64,000 bases of DNA from Methylomonas lenta (lineage in GTDB: Bacteria; Pseudomonadota; Gammaproteobacteria; Methylococcales; Methylomonadaceae): positions 1 through 64,000 of the forward strand of contig NZ_LUUI01000161.1 in the NCBI RefSeq assembly GCF_001644015.1, given 5' to 3'. Shown here piece after piece: positions 56,089-64,000 of this stretch (positions are counted from its first letter, which is position 1; each line of letters opens with the position of its first letter). The translations under genes and the position numbers were made by a program. The notes beneath the pieces were generated by a model. That model was not told where the DNA came from and did no database searches. It saw only the letters and a program-made list of their open reading frames with translations.

Positions 56089-56844
56089 TTATTGATAAGG
56101 ACTAGGAAAGGGCTGCGCGTCGCAGCTATTGAGTTGCGGCATGGCAGCAAACCCTTCGGAGAGCTTTTCCTGCCAAATACGGCGCATTTGGATCAGATAT
56201 TGATCGTCTTCCTCAAATCTGTAATATTCGTTCAGCACGAAACTATCCTTGCGGTATTCCAGCAGATCCACCGGCGGCCCGACGCCGGCATTGCTACGCA
56301 TGGTTGAATCCATTGAAATCAAACAGCAACGCGCCACTTCATCCAGCGAAGTATCAATTTTCAAAAATCGATCCAGTACTGGTTTTCCATATTTGTTTTC
56401 ACCAATTTGTAAATAGGGAGTTTGCTTGGATGAGGTGATGTAATTGCCTTCTGGATAAACCAAATAAATCCCATGAGGCTCATTTTCGATTTGCCCGGCT
56501 AACAAAAAAGTCGCTGAAGGGTAAAAGCTATTCTGACCAGTGCTCGCGTGGCGATGTTGTTTTGCCACACTCACATGCCCCAAATACTCAGCAGCCTCGG
56601 AAAGATACTTTACATTGTTGAGATTAGTTTCACTATTATCTTTAATATCGCGCCGTAACTGATCCAGCACAGCCTGTGTAGTGGCGAGATTACCAGCGCT
56701 TAGCAGTATGATTTTTCGATCATCAATGGTCGGCAGCATATGCATTTTACAGTGCACACTTACATTGTCGATGCCTGCATTGGTTCTTGAATCCGAAGTC
56801 AGTACCAATCCATCGTTGACCGATACTGCGATACAATAAGTCAT
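56089..56844 (-). CDS. Anbu proteasome-type protease, paralogue 2
   Basis: This 251-residue protein is homologous to paralogue 1, sharing M-T-Y-C, SDSRTNAG, LSAGNLATTQ, and the later SMDSTMRSN and IGENKYGKP segments. Thr1, Asp17 and Lys32 are kept, so it should be catalytically able. Start ATG at 56844 sets the catalytic Thr at position 2 before Met removal; a TTG 6 bp upstream would not. It lies 176 bp upstream of the ATP-grasp gene. Differences such as the SETNLNNVKY insertion suggest divergent roles or a mixed ring. Confidence 0.9.
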   Translation of the reverse strand: MTYCIAVSVNDGLVLTSDSRTNAGIDNVSVHCKMHMLPTIDDRKIILLSAGNLATTQAVLDQLRRDIKDNSETNLNNVKYLSEAAEYLGHVSVAKQHRHASTGQNSFYPSATFLLAGQIENEPHGIYLVYPEGNYITSSKQTPYLQIGENKYGKPVLDRFLKIDTSLDEVARCCLISMDSTMRSNAGVGPPVDLLEYRKDSFVLNEYYRFEEDDQYLIQMRRIWQEKLSEGFAAMPQLNSCDAQPFPSPYQ

Positions 56845-56952
56845 GGTCAATCTCTATATAACTATATTAATAACAACCGGCAGTTTACTAAACTTCACTG
56901 GCAAAGACCTAACAACATATTCAAATAATCCTGTCATATGGCAATAAAATGA

Positions 56953-57663
56953 TCAACTTGCAAAGCGCTTTTCCAACTCATAACGAATATGACTATCGTA
57001 ATGTCGCTGCAACACAGAATCACTAGGCCGAGGTGACATTCCATTCTGAATTTCTGTTTTTATTTGCTGGATAAAATGCCGTTTAAGCACTGAATCTTCA
57101 GGCACGCTTGCTGTGCCGCTGACAACAAATTGATCAATTGCCGTCGCTTTTGTAGCAGTTGTTTGAGTTTGTTTGATAACAGCTTGTTCGATTGCGCTCT
57201 TAATAGACGAGCAACTGTCTTCGGCAAGCGATTCTTGCACAACTGGCGATACATTGGAAACAGCCATTACTTTGTGCAAAGCATCATAATGACGTCTCAA
57301 AATAGAATCTTGCGGGACTTCACTAGACGGCAGGTTGCTAACCACAAACTGAACTTTGGCTTCAGCCTCTAAGCTGTCTAACGGGTTAATTTCAGCCTCA
57401 ATTTGCGGGTCCGGTGCGGGTTTTAGCGCCGAACCAACCGATTGATCTTGACTTGGTTTTTCATCCGGAAGTGGCGACAAAGACTCGAATGTAGGCGCAG
57501 TTCTTTGCGATTCACGCCCCTGGGGACTATTTTTATTGTCACCTCGCTTGATCGCACTAAAAATCAGTAGTATCAGAATCACGCCCACCAGCAATAACAC
57601 CATGGCAATTTCGCTAGACTCCATGGTTTTCATCACATTCATTAGTTCTTCAAATTTTGCCAT
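56953..57663 (-). CDS. membrane-anchored protein with repeated DS-(I/V)-L-x-RH motif, unrecognised
   Basis: The 236-residue protein has one membrane segment (residues 18-38) near the N terminus and then a low-complexity, Pro/Ser/Glu/Gln-rich region. It holds three copies of a P-x-D-S-(I/V)-L-x-R-H-(Y/F) motif: PQDSILRRHYD at 117-127, PEDSVLKRHFI at 188-198 and PSDSVLQRHYD at 213-223. The first two are each preceded by QFVVS, at 105-109 and 178-182, showing an internal duplication. It lies about 108 bp upstream of Anbu paralogue 2 on the same strand. No known family was recognised. Confidence 0.68.
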   Translation of the reverse strand: MAKFEELMNVMKTMESSEIAMVLLLVGVILILLIFSAIKRGDNKNSPQGRESQRTAPTFESLSPLPDEKPSQDQSVGSALKPAPDPQIEAEINPLDSLEAEAKVQFVVSNLPSSEVPQDSILRRHYDALHKVMAVSNVSPVVQESLAEDSCSSIKSAIEQAVIKQTQTTATKATAIDQFVVSGTASVPEDSVLKRHFIQQIKTEIQNGMSPRPSDSVLQRHYDSHIRYELEKRFAS

Positions 57664-57931
57664 CTCAGCCTCCTGTACTTTTTTTATGAGTTTGATTCAA
57701 CAGCTTGTCGTATCATTTATCGGCCACGGATACGATGATTGTTTTGTTTTTACTACAAAATTCGCGGCAAAGATACCCCTTATTGCAAAATCGTATTTCG
57801 TAGAATTTATCCATTCAATACTATGGCTTTGCTGAAAACAGCCGGTAAAAAAACACCTAAAAGTTTATTGTTTTCCGACCATCATTAACCGCTTAAAATC
57901 AAATCAAACAGCTAAAAAAGGAGTACACCTC

Positions 57932-59425
57932 ATGACCTATGAATCCTGCACCTATGTAATTTTCGGTGCAACCGGGAATCTGGCTCGACTCAAACTGATG
58001 CCCGGGTTTTATCACCTGGACATGGAAAATAAACTCCCGGAAGGCACCCGCATCGTCGCCGTAGGCCGCAGACCATGGGATAGAGAAAAATGGCTAAGTG
58101 AAGTACGCACGATGCTGGTGGAAAAATTCGGCGGTAAATTAGATGAAACCGTATTTAGCCGCTTTAGTGAGCGTTTGTTTTATCACCGCGGTGATCTGGA
58201 TGATGCGCAATGCTATCAACAATTGGCAACCACGCTAAATAACGAGGCCGAACATTTTCCTAGAAATATTGCCTTTTATTTGGCCATCGGCCCCGATGAT
58301 TTCGGTCATGTCATCGAATCGCTCAGCGAAGTTGCTCTATTATCGGAAGAATACGGCTGGCGCCGAGTGGTAATTGAAAAACCTTTTGGTTATGACTTAG
58401 AAAGCGCTCAAGCTCTGCAAAAACGCCTGGAACGCTATTTAACAGAAGATCAGATTTACCGCATCGACCATTATTTAGGCAAAGGCATGGTGCAAAACGT
58501 GCTGGTATTTCGCTTTGCCAATATCATGCTGGAACCAATATGGAATCGCAATTACATTGACCACATCCAGATTACCCATGCCGAAGACATGGGTATCAGT
58601 ACCCGCGGCGGTTATTATGATACGGCCGGCGCCATGCGCGACATGTTGCAAAGCCATTTACTACAATTGCTAACGTTGGTTGCCATGGAGCCGCCAATAG
58701 CCATGGATGCCGAAGCCCTGCGGGATGAAAAAGTTAAAGTCCTGAAATCCATACGCCCCATTCCTAAATCCGCAGTCCATGCGCATGCCTTCCGTGGTCA
58801 ATATGCCAAAGGCAACATCAACGGTAAAAAAGTTAACGCTTATCTGGAAGAAGACAATATCCCAGCTGATAGCACCACCGAGACTTACGCAGCACTGAAA
58901 CTGAATATCGATAACTGGCGCTGGCGCGGTGTGCCTTTTTATCTGCGTACCGGTAAGCGCATGGCGGCAGGACAATCCAGTATCTCTATTTGCTTCCGCC
59001 ACCCACCGTTACAGTTTTTTCAAGGCACCCACATTAGCTGCATGAACCCCAACTGGGTCATCTTAGGCATCCAACCGGAAGAGTGCATTCGCATTGAAAT
59101 GATCGTCAAAGACGCCGGCCTGGAAATGCGCACACACACCGCCAGTCTGGATACCGAGTTTCGCCAACCCGACCAACGCCACGTAGATGCATATGAGGAT
59201 TTATTACTGGATGTAATACAAGGTGACCGTTCACTGTTTTTACGCTTCGATGAAGTTGAAGCCGCCTGGCGCATTATCGACCCCATTCTGCAAACTTGGG
59301 CTACCGAACGCGATTACATCCCGACTTATCAGGCCGGCACCTGGGGACCAGTGGAAAGCCGCCGATTATTTGAAAAAGAAGGCCAATTCTGGCGCAGTTC
59401 ATTAATGCCAGAATGCGAAATATGA
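57932..59425 (+). CDS. zwf: glucose-6-phosphate 1-dehydrogenase
   Basis: The 497-residue enzyme oxidises glucose-6-phosphate to 6-phosphogluconolactone, the first step of the oxidative pentose phosphate and Entner-Doudoroff routes. The NADP-binding fingerprint [13 protein letters not shown] near 12-24 and the active-site motif RIDHYLGK near 177-184 are visible. It starts after AAAAAAGGAGTACACCTC. It is transcribed alone and has a terminator after the stop; pgl and edd are not adjacent. Confidence 0.95.
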   Translation: MTYESCTYVIFGATGNLARLKLMPGFYHLDMENKLPEGTRIVAVGRRPWDREKWLSEVRTMLVEKFGGKLDETVFSRFSERLFYHRGDLDDAQCYQQLATTLNNEAEHFPRNIAFYLAIGPDDFGHVIESLSEVALLSEEYGWRRVVIEKPFGYDLESAQALQKRLERYLTEDQIYRIDHYLGKGMVQNVLVFRFANIMLEPIWNRNYIDHIQITHAEDMGISTRGGYYDTAGAMRDMLQSHLLQLLTLVAMEPPIAMDAEALRDEKVKVLKSIRPIPKSAVHAHAFRGQYAKGNINGKKVNAYLEEDNIPADSTTETYAALKLNIDNWRWRGVPFYLRTGKRMAAGQSSISICFRHPPLQFFQGTHISCMNPNWVILGIQPEECIRIEMIVKDAGLEMRTHTASLDTEFRQPDQRHVDAYEDLLLDVIQGDRSLFLRFDEVEAAWRIIDPILQTWATERDYIPTYQAGTWGPVESRRLFEKEGQFWRSSLMPECEI

Positions 59426-59434
59426 TTAAAGTTT

Positions 59435-59477
59435 GCTAAAAAAAGGGCGCAACGTACAGCGTTGCGCCCTTTTTAGC
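59435..59477. terminator. bidirectional terminator between zwf and aqpZ
   Basis: GCTAAAAAAAGGGCGCAACG pairs with CGTTGCGCCCTTTTTAGC over about 18 bp around a loop of 5. It lies between converging genes, with A-runs and T-runs on both flanks, so it can end both transcripts. Confidence 0.85.
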
Positions 59478-59489
59478 TTTAAGCCTTAG

Positions 59490-60182
59490 TTAGGCCGCGT
59501 CTTCTTTACCTAAAAAACGATATACATAAGCGCCAATCACAGCACCTAAAATGGGTGCAACCCAAAACAACCACAATTGGCCCAAAGCCCAGTCGCCCAC
59601 AAAAATAGCTGTTGCCGTGCTACGCGCAGGGTTGACCGAGGTATTGGTGACAGGAATACTAATCAGATGAATCAAAGTCAAACACAATCCGATCGCGATG
59701 GGCGCAAAACCCTGCGGTGCACGAGGATCGGTAGCGCCAAAAATCACTAGCAAAAACATCATCGTCATCACGACCTCGGAAACCAAAGCCGATAACAGCG
59801 AATAACCACCTGGCGAGTGCTCGCCATAACCATTGGAAGCAAATCCGGCAGACACATCAAACCCGGCTTTACCACTGGCAATTAAATACAACACACCGCC
59901 CGCCACAATACCACCCAGTACTTGCGCAGCAATATAAGGGGCCAGCTTATTAGCCGGAAAGCGTCCACCGACCCACAATCCAATCGAAATTGCTGGATTT
60001 AAATGACAACCCGAAATATGTCCAATCGCAAATGCCATGGTCAATACGGTTAGACCAAAAGCGCACGCCACACCTAACAAGCCAATACCAACTTCCGGAA
60101 AAGCCGCCGATATAACCGCGCTACCGCAACCACCCAAGACCAACCAAAAAGTTCCAAAAAACTCAGCACCATACTGTTTCAT
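59490..60182 (-). CDS. aqpZ: aquaporin Z
   Basis: The 230-residue channel protein conducts water across the inner membrane. Both NPA boxes are intact: HLNPAIS near 60-66 and SVNPARS near 183-189. The overall pattern has six membrane segments and starts [23 protein letters not shown], like E. coli AqpZ. It is a stand-alone gene. Confidence 0.95.
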   Translation of the reverse strand: MKQYGAEFFGTFWLVLGGCGSAVISAAFPEVGIGLLGVACAFGLTVLTMAFAIGHISGCHLNPAISIGLWVGGRFPANKLAPYIAAQVLGGIVAGGVLYLIASGKAGFDVSAGFASNGYGEHSPGGYSLLSALVSEVVMTMMFLLVIFGATDPRAPQGFAPIAIGLCLTLIHLISIPVTNTSVNPARSTATAIFVGDWALGQLWLFWVAPILGAVIGAYVYRFLGKEDAA

Positions 60183-60355
60183 GTGATTCCCCTTATTATT
60201 TTATTATTTGAAAAATCATCCATAATCAGCCGAGTCATCCGCAATTAACGATCAAACCACCCAGTTTCCGTTGCAAAAAGTCTAACGATAAACCAGGATA
60301 AGTCAAAGAAAACATTAGCCTACCGCCCAACTCAATCGCCAGGAAAGCGACTGTG

Positions 60356-60901
60356 TTAATGCCAACCACCATATTGCGTGGTCGGATCACCCCGGAAGCC
60401 GGCAGTGGTTTTATTGCTGGCTGGCACGGTACCGGACTCTTCCGCTGCTCGCACCAAGTTTTTATGCGTATAACCGCCAAAGGCTTTAGCTTGTTCTGCG
60501 ATGCGGGTACTCAATTGATTAATGTCGAATTTGCTAGCCCCGGCATGCACCACCGCCGAGATCATTAGCGGATTGTCACTGGCGTCAGCAGTTGGGTAAT
60601 ACCCTAAAACGATAGGCAATACGGTCCCTGCCGGCACATCCAGACTATATTGCGAACTACCATCTAATTGTGTTTGAGACAATTCCTGTCCTGATTCAGT
60701 GAGTGCTTTGATAATCCCGGTTTTGATCGGTCCATCATCATTTGTCACCAAGCCATGCAAAGTCTTAACTTTTTCATACTTTTGCACACTGACCATAGTA
60801 CCGCTAGACGATTTTGGCTTAGAATCACACCCGGTCAGCAGCCCGCCACTGAACAGCAAAATACAAGTAAGACCTAAGCTTTGTTTTAATATACGTTTCA
60901 T
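60356..60901 (-). CDS. lipoprotein, unrecognised
   Basis: The 181-residue product has a lipoprotein signal with LLTGC, placing the lipidated cysteine at residue 25. The mature part has a transthyretin-like beta strand pattern (HGLVTNDDGPIKTGIIKALTESGQELSQ, then SLDVPAGTVLPIVLGYYP). It has a Lys/Ser linker after the cysteine. Function unknown. It is upstream of aqpZ on the same strand, with about 170 bp between. Confidence 0.68.
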   Translation of the reverse strand: MKRILKQSLGLTCILLFSGGLLTGCDSKPKSSSGTMVSVQKYEKVKTLHGLVTNDDGPIKTGIIKALTESGQELSQTQLDGSSQYSLDVPAGTVLPIVLGYYPTADASDNPLMISAVVHAGASKFDINQLSTRIAEQAKAFGGYTHKNLVRAAEESGTVPASNKTTAGFRGDPTTQYGGWH

Positions 60902-61045
60902 GATTTTCTCCCCACCTGTTACTAAAATACGACCAAATCAGTGTAACCTAATCGGCTTCAGAATGCCGCTTAGCAGAATAGAGGTTGAATTCAGCCCGTA
61001 TCACCATTATAGTGAGCCGCCCTTTTCCACTTACAAATCAAGACC

Positions 61046-61528
61046 ATGCCCTCTTTCGATATCGTCTCCGAACTGGACAGTCACGAAGTGTCCAATGCCA
61101 TTGACCAGGCTAACAAAGAAGTCACCACCCGCTTTGATTTCAAAGGCAGTAACGCCAGCTTCGAGAAGCAGGATGACAACATCATCATGAAAGCCGAATC
61201 AACCTTCCAACTGCAGCAAATGCTGCCGATTCTATATGCCAAAATGGGTAAGCGCGGCATCGACCTTGCCAGCCTGGAGAGCGGTAAAATCCAGGACACC
61301 GGTAAAACCGCCCAACAATCTATTGCCTTAAAGCAAGGCATAGAAAGCGATATGGCTAAAAAAATCGTCAAACTGATTAAAGACAAAAAAATGAAGGTGC
61401 AAGCGGCCATCAATGGCGACAAATTGCGCGTCACAGGCAAAAAGCGTGATGACCTACAAGAAGTGATACAAATGCTGCGTAGCGAAGATGTAGGCCAACC
61501 CCTGCAATTCAACAATTTCCGCGACTGA
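61046..61528 (+). CDS. yajQ: YajQ family nucleotide-binding protein
   Basis: The 160-residue two-domain protein starts MPSFDIVSELDSHEVSNAIDQANKE and has the highly conserved TRFDFKGS at 28-35, then QQSIALKQGI and KGKRDDLQEVI-type segments. Family members bind nucleotides and c-di-GMP in some species. It is a lone gene with its own terminator. Confidence 0.95.
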   Translation: MPSFDIVSELDSHEVSNAIDQANKEVTTRFDFKGSNASFEKQDDNIIMKAESTFQLQQMLPILYAKMGKRGIDLASLESGKIQDTGKTAQQSIALKQGIESDMAKKIVKLIKDKKMKVQAAINGDKLRVTGKKRDDLQEVIQMLRSEDVGQPLQFNNFRD

Positions 61529-61548
61529 TTTCATCCAACTCAACTAAT

Positions 61549-61590
61549 AACCGCTGCTGCAATTTACTGCGCCAGCGGTTTTATTTTTAT
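61549..61590 (+). terminator. Rho-independent terminator of yajQ
   Basis: AACCGCTG and CAGCGGTT pair over 8 bp around a 16-nt loop, followed by TTATTTTTAT. It lies about 20 bp after the yajQ stop. Confidence 0.75.
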
Positions 61591-61607
61591 ACGGTATTCT
61601 TTCCTGC

Positions 61608-62945
61608 ATGACAGTTTTCGATAATCACTTAGGCCTTCAACGTGCCGAACAACTCAATCAGGATTGTCATTGCGTATCACTCAATCGGCAGCAGCTGCGA
61701 AAAGAATTATTGGCACAACCGGATGGTGAAGTCCTTTATCAAATGGTTGTTGAGGATAGACCGCATTTTATTTCTGATGTGGCAGTGTTTGTAGCCGAAA
61801 GCAGCCTGCAAAAACAGCGCGACATCATAGCGGCCATAGAACGCGTCATCGCCATGCCAACCTATCAGCAACGCGTATTGGCTTACGCGCCAAAATCGGC
61901 CCGGTTTCACCCCAAGGCCCGCGGGGTGTTTTTGGGCTACGATTTTCACCTGGACGAAAGCGGCCCACGCCTGATCGAAATCAACAGCAATGCCGGTGGT
62001 GCTTTGATCAATCTATTGCTTAGCAAGGCCCACAACACCTGCGACAACTGCCCTTGCCAACTGAACTTTCCAAGCTCTACCTCCACGGTAGAACAGACTT
62101 TTATCAACATGTTTCAGGCTGAATGGCGATTGGAAGGTCATTTACAAGCTTTGAGAACCATCGCCATTGTCGACGAACAGCCACAACAGCAATACATGCT
62201 GCCTGAATTTCTGTTGTTTCAAAACCTGTTCGCCAAACATCAAATCAATGCAGTGATTTGCGATCCCGCCGAGCTGACTTATCGGGAGGGAAAGCTATGG
62301 CATGGCGAAACCGTTATCGACCTGGTGTATAACCGCCTGACTGATTTTGCCCTGGAGCAGCCGCAGCAGCAAACCTTGCTGGACGCCTATCTGGCCGGCG
62401 CGGTTACCGTCACCCCGCACCCGCAAAATCACGCTTTGTATGCCGACAAACGCAATCTAGCCCTTTTGACCGACCCCGAAGCCTTACAAGCCATCGGCGT
62501 CGATACCGCGACGCAAGCCATTTTGTTAGACGGCATTGCCAAAACCATTCTCGTGAATCAAGACGACGCCGAAAGCCTCTGGCAACAACGTAAACAGCTA
62601 TTTTTTAAACCGGCCAAAGGCTACGGAAGTAAAGCGGCTTATCGCGGCGACAAATTAACCAAACGTGTGTTTAACGAAATACTGCAAAAAGATTACGTGG
62701 CGCAAACCCTGGTACAACCCAGTGAACGCCAATTGCAACTGGGAAATCAAGCTATCGAACTGAAACTGGATTTGCGCAATTACGTATACCACGGCCAAAT
62801 CCAGTCCACCTGTGCCCGGCTTTACCAAGGCCAAACCACCAACTTCCGTACCCCCGGCGGTGGCTTTGCTCAGGTGATTGTGGTGCCAGAAACCATTGAA
62901 CCCACAAAAGCCATGTTCACGGAAAATAGCCACAAATTTTGCTAG
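61608..62945 (+). CDS. ATP-grasp-like protein, unrecognised
   Basis: The 445-residue cytoplasmic protein shows RLIEINSNAGGALINLLL near 124-141 and FFKPAKGYGSKAAYRGDK near 330-347, which resemble metal-binding and glycine-rich loop segments of the ATP-grasp fold, in an order suggesting circular permutation. KLDLRNYVYHG near 385 and TNFRTPGGGFAQV near 412 follow. A CDNCPCQ motif near 145-151 has three cysteines. A ligase acting on a peptide or carboxylate is a guess. The ribosome-binding site is weak. It lies 133 bp upstream of a phosphate transporter gene. Confidence 0.62.
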   Translation: MTVFDNHLGLQRAEQLNQDCHCVSLNRQQLRKELLAQPDGEVLYQMVVEDRPHFISDVAVFVAESSLQKQRDIIAAIERVIAMPTYQQRVLAYAPKSARFHPKARGVFLGYDFHLDESGPRLIEINSNAGGALINLLLSKAHNTCDNCPCQLNFPSSTSTVEQTFINMFQAEWRLEGHLQALRTIAIVDEQPQQQYMLPEFLLFQNLFAKHQINAVICDPAELTYREGKLWHGETVIDLVYNRLTDFALEQPQQQTLLDAYLAGAVTVTPHPQNHALYADKRNLALLTDPEALQAIGVDTATQAILLDGIAKTILVNQDDAESLWQQRKQLFFKPAKGYGSKAAYRGDKLTKRVFNEILQKDYVAQTLVQPSERQLQLGNQAIELKLDLRNYVYHGQIQSTCARLYQGQTTNFRTPGGGFAQVIVVPETIEPTKAMFTENSHKFC

Positions 62946-63078
62946 AGACAGCAACGCTTATCTGTACAGCACTCGGTTAATTCCAGTTCATCAGCGAGGG
63001 ACAAAAAGCGCACCCAACCTAGTTGGCTGCATTCGGTTAAAATGGTTGTTTAAATCATTATCTGGATGGAGTAGGTGA

Positions 63079-64000
63079 GTGGATCTAAAAGACATTAACC
63101 AAATCGCGGATGCCAGTTTTACCTCGAGAAAAGAAATTTTCAGGGTAGGCTTGTCGCTGATCTTTATCATTTCAGTATTATTATATGTCGCGGCAAGCAC
63201 ACAAGCTTTCGAAGGCCATTATTTACTGACTGCGGCGGCCGTATTTGGTGGTTATATGGCGCTTAACATTGGCGCCAACGATGTAGCTAATAATGTGGGC
63301 CCAGCCGTAGGTTCCAAAGCTTTGTCGATGGCCGGTGCGATTGTCATTGCCGCCATATTCGAAGCCTCGGGCGCCTTGCTCGCCGGCGGAGACGTGGTTA
63401 GCACGATCAAAAGCGACATCATCAAAATCGATATGCTTGGCAACTCCGATACCTTTATTTGGCTGATGATGGCTGCACTGTTAGCGGCTGCGATTTGGTT
63501 GAATATTGCCACCTATTTGAATGCACCGGTTTCCACTACGCACTCCATTGTCGGTGGCGTACTGGGTGCGGGCTTGGCTGCCGGTGGCTTACATATCGCC
63601 AATTGGCCGGTGATGGGCAAGATCGCAGCCAGCTGGGTCATTTCTCCACTGTTGGGCGGTATATTCGCCGCGCTTTTTCTTTTCATCATCAAACGCAAAA
63701 TCACCTATCAGCAAGATATGCTGGCTGCCGCAACGCGGGTGGTTCCAGTTTTGATTGCAATCATGAGCTGGGCTTTTTCGGTCTATATCCTGTTAAAAGG
63801 CGTCACCCATGTCTGGAAAATCGATACCACGACGGCGACCATCATCGGCTTAGCAATTGCAACTACCATCTATTTCATTGTTAAAAACAACATCGGACGC
63901 CGTTCTATGCAAATGGCCGATAACAAGGAAAGCGTCAATACCCTGTTCACGTTGCCATTAATTTGTTCGGCAGCTTTGTTGAGTTTCGCACATGGTGCTA
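63079..64000 (+). CDS. inorganic phosphate transporter, PiT family (3' end beyond window)
   Basis: From a GTG at 63079, preceded by GGAGTAGGTGA, the frame runs open to the window edge (307 codons, no stop). The first cytoplasmic segment has about 25 residues, then many membrane segments, with the PiT signature GANDVANNVGPAVGSKAL near residues 64-81 and APVSTTHSIVGGVLGAG near 150. The second half-repeat of the family begins to show at the edge (FAHGA). It imports phosphate with a proton or metal phosphate. The gene is truncated only by the window. Confidence 0.85.
   Translation, partial: MDLKDINQIADASFTSRKEIFRVGLSLIFIISVLLYVAASTQAFEGHYLLTAAAVFGGYMALNIGANDVANNVGPAVGSKALSMAGAIVIAAIFEASGALLAGGDVVSTIKSDIIKIDMLGNSDTFIWLMMAALLAAAIWLNIATYLNAPVSTTHSIVGGVLGAGLAAGGLHIANWPVMGKIAASWVISPLLGGIFAALFLFIIKRKITYQQDMLAAATRVVPVLIAIMSWAFSVYILLKGVTHVWKIDTTTATIIGLAIATTIYFIVKNNIGRRSMQMADNKESVNTLFTLPLICSAALLSFAHGA

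Noticed and set aside
63459..63884. A 141-codon plus-strand frame near the window end
   Set aside because: It is a shifted shadow of the PiT transporter, whose frame runs open from 63079 to the edge with the family signature.

Overview
This window looks like chromosomal DNA of a gammaproteobacterial methanotroph (order Methylococcales, in the Methylomonas/Methylobacter range). The evidence is two tandem methylene-tetrahydromethanopterin dehydrogenases of the MtdB type (C1 oxidation), a SoxYZ-like carrier plus zinc hydrolase of the quinoprotein relay type (periplasmic methanol-dehydrogenase-like systems), and a gammaproteobacterial housekeeping set (trmJ-cysE-iscR, DUF2066 next to purM, rapA, rhlE, yajQ, DUF1415). 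No transposase, phage gene or CRISPR array was seen. Genes are dense and mostly in short operons.

Layout. 0.3-7.3 kb: an AT-rich short-form NAD glutamate dehydrogenase behind a STAS protein and an RsbW-like kinase, with a divergent four-PAS PP2C phosphatase; together these form a partner-switching module. 7.4-10.1 kb: ntrBC behind a candidate sigma-54 promoter with an NtrC-like site. 10.2-12.9 kb: a degenerate dynamin-like membrane protein, a small membrane protein and a DUF2066 protein. 13-15.9 kb: purM, then gltX cotranscribed in direction with tRNA-Ala and two identical tRNA-Glu genes. 16.4-25.1 kb: a vWA/OmpA lipoprotein, a secreted nuclease, small conserved proteins, rhlE, a PilZ protein and rapA. 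25.1-28.4 kb: a very large membrane protein joining three VanZ-like repeats to an O-antigen-ligase-like region. 28.4-33.2 kb: a run of minus-strand genes (def, quinoprotein relay hydrolase, SoxYZ-like carrier, DUF2845, cysC, DHH phosphoesterase). 33.4 kb: a short secreted EGKCG protein. 33.8-37.3 kb: trmJ-cysE-iscR-cysteine desulfurase-iscA, without iscU. 37.4-40.1 kb: suhB and the two mtdB-like genes. 40.4-44.7 kb: a LysR regulator divergent from two methyltransferases and a beta-propeller protein. 44.9-47.7 kb: a GacA/UvrY-like regulator, proS and rubredoxin. 47.9-57.7 kb: an expanded Anbu (proteasome-ancestor protease) locus. 57.9-64 kb: zwf, aqpZ, a lipoprotein, yajQ, an ATP-grasp-like protein and a phosphate transporter cut by the window edge.

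The most unusual region is the Anbu locus. It carries the known partners (circularly permuted ATP-grasp, alpha-E protein, transglutaminase/DUF2126) but has two divergent Anbu proteases that both keep the catalytic residues. It is flanked by an HPPD-like dioxygenase with an intact metal triad and by a membrane-anchored protein with a repeated DS-L-RH motif. Other notable items are the triple VanZ/ligase fusion, the orphan EGKCG peptide, the tandem mtdB pair and the iscU-less isc cluster.

Starts were chosen by eye from ribosome-binding sites and family alignment. No database search was run, so family names rest on recognised motifs and gene order.
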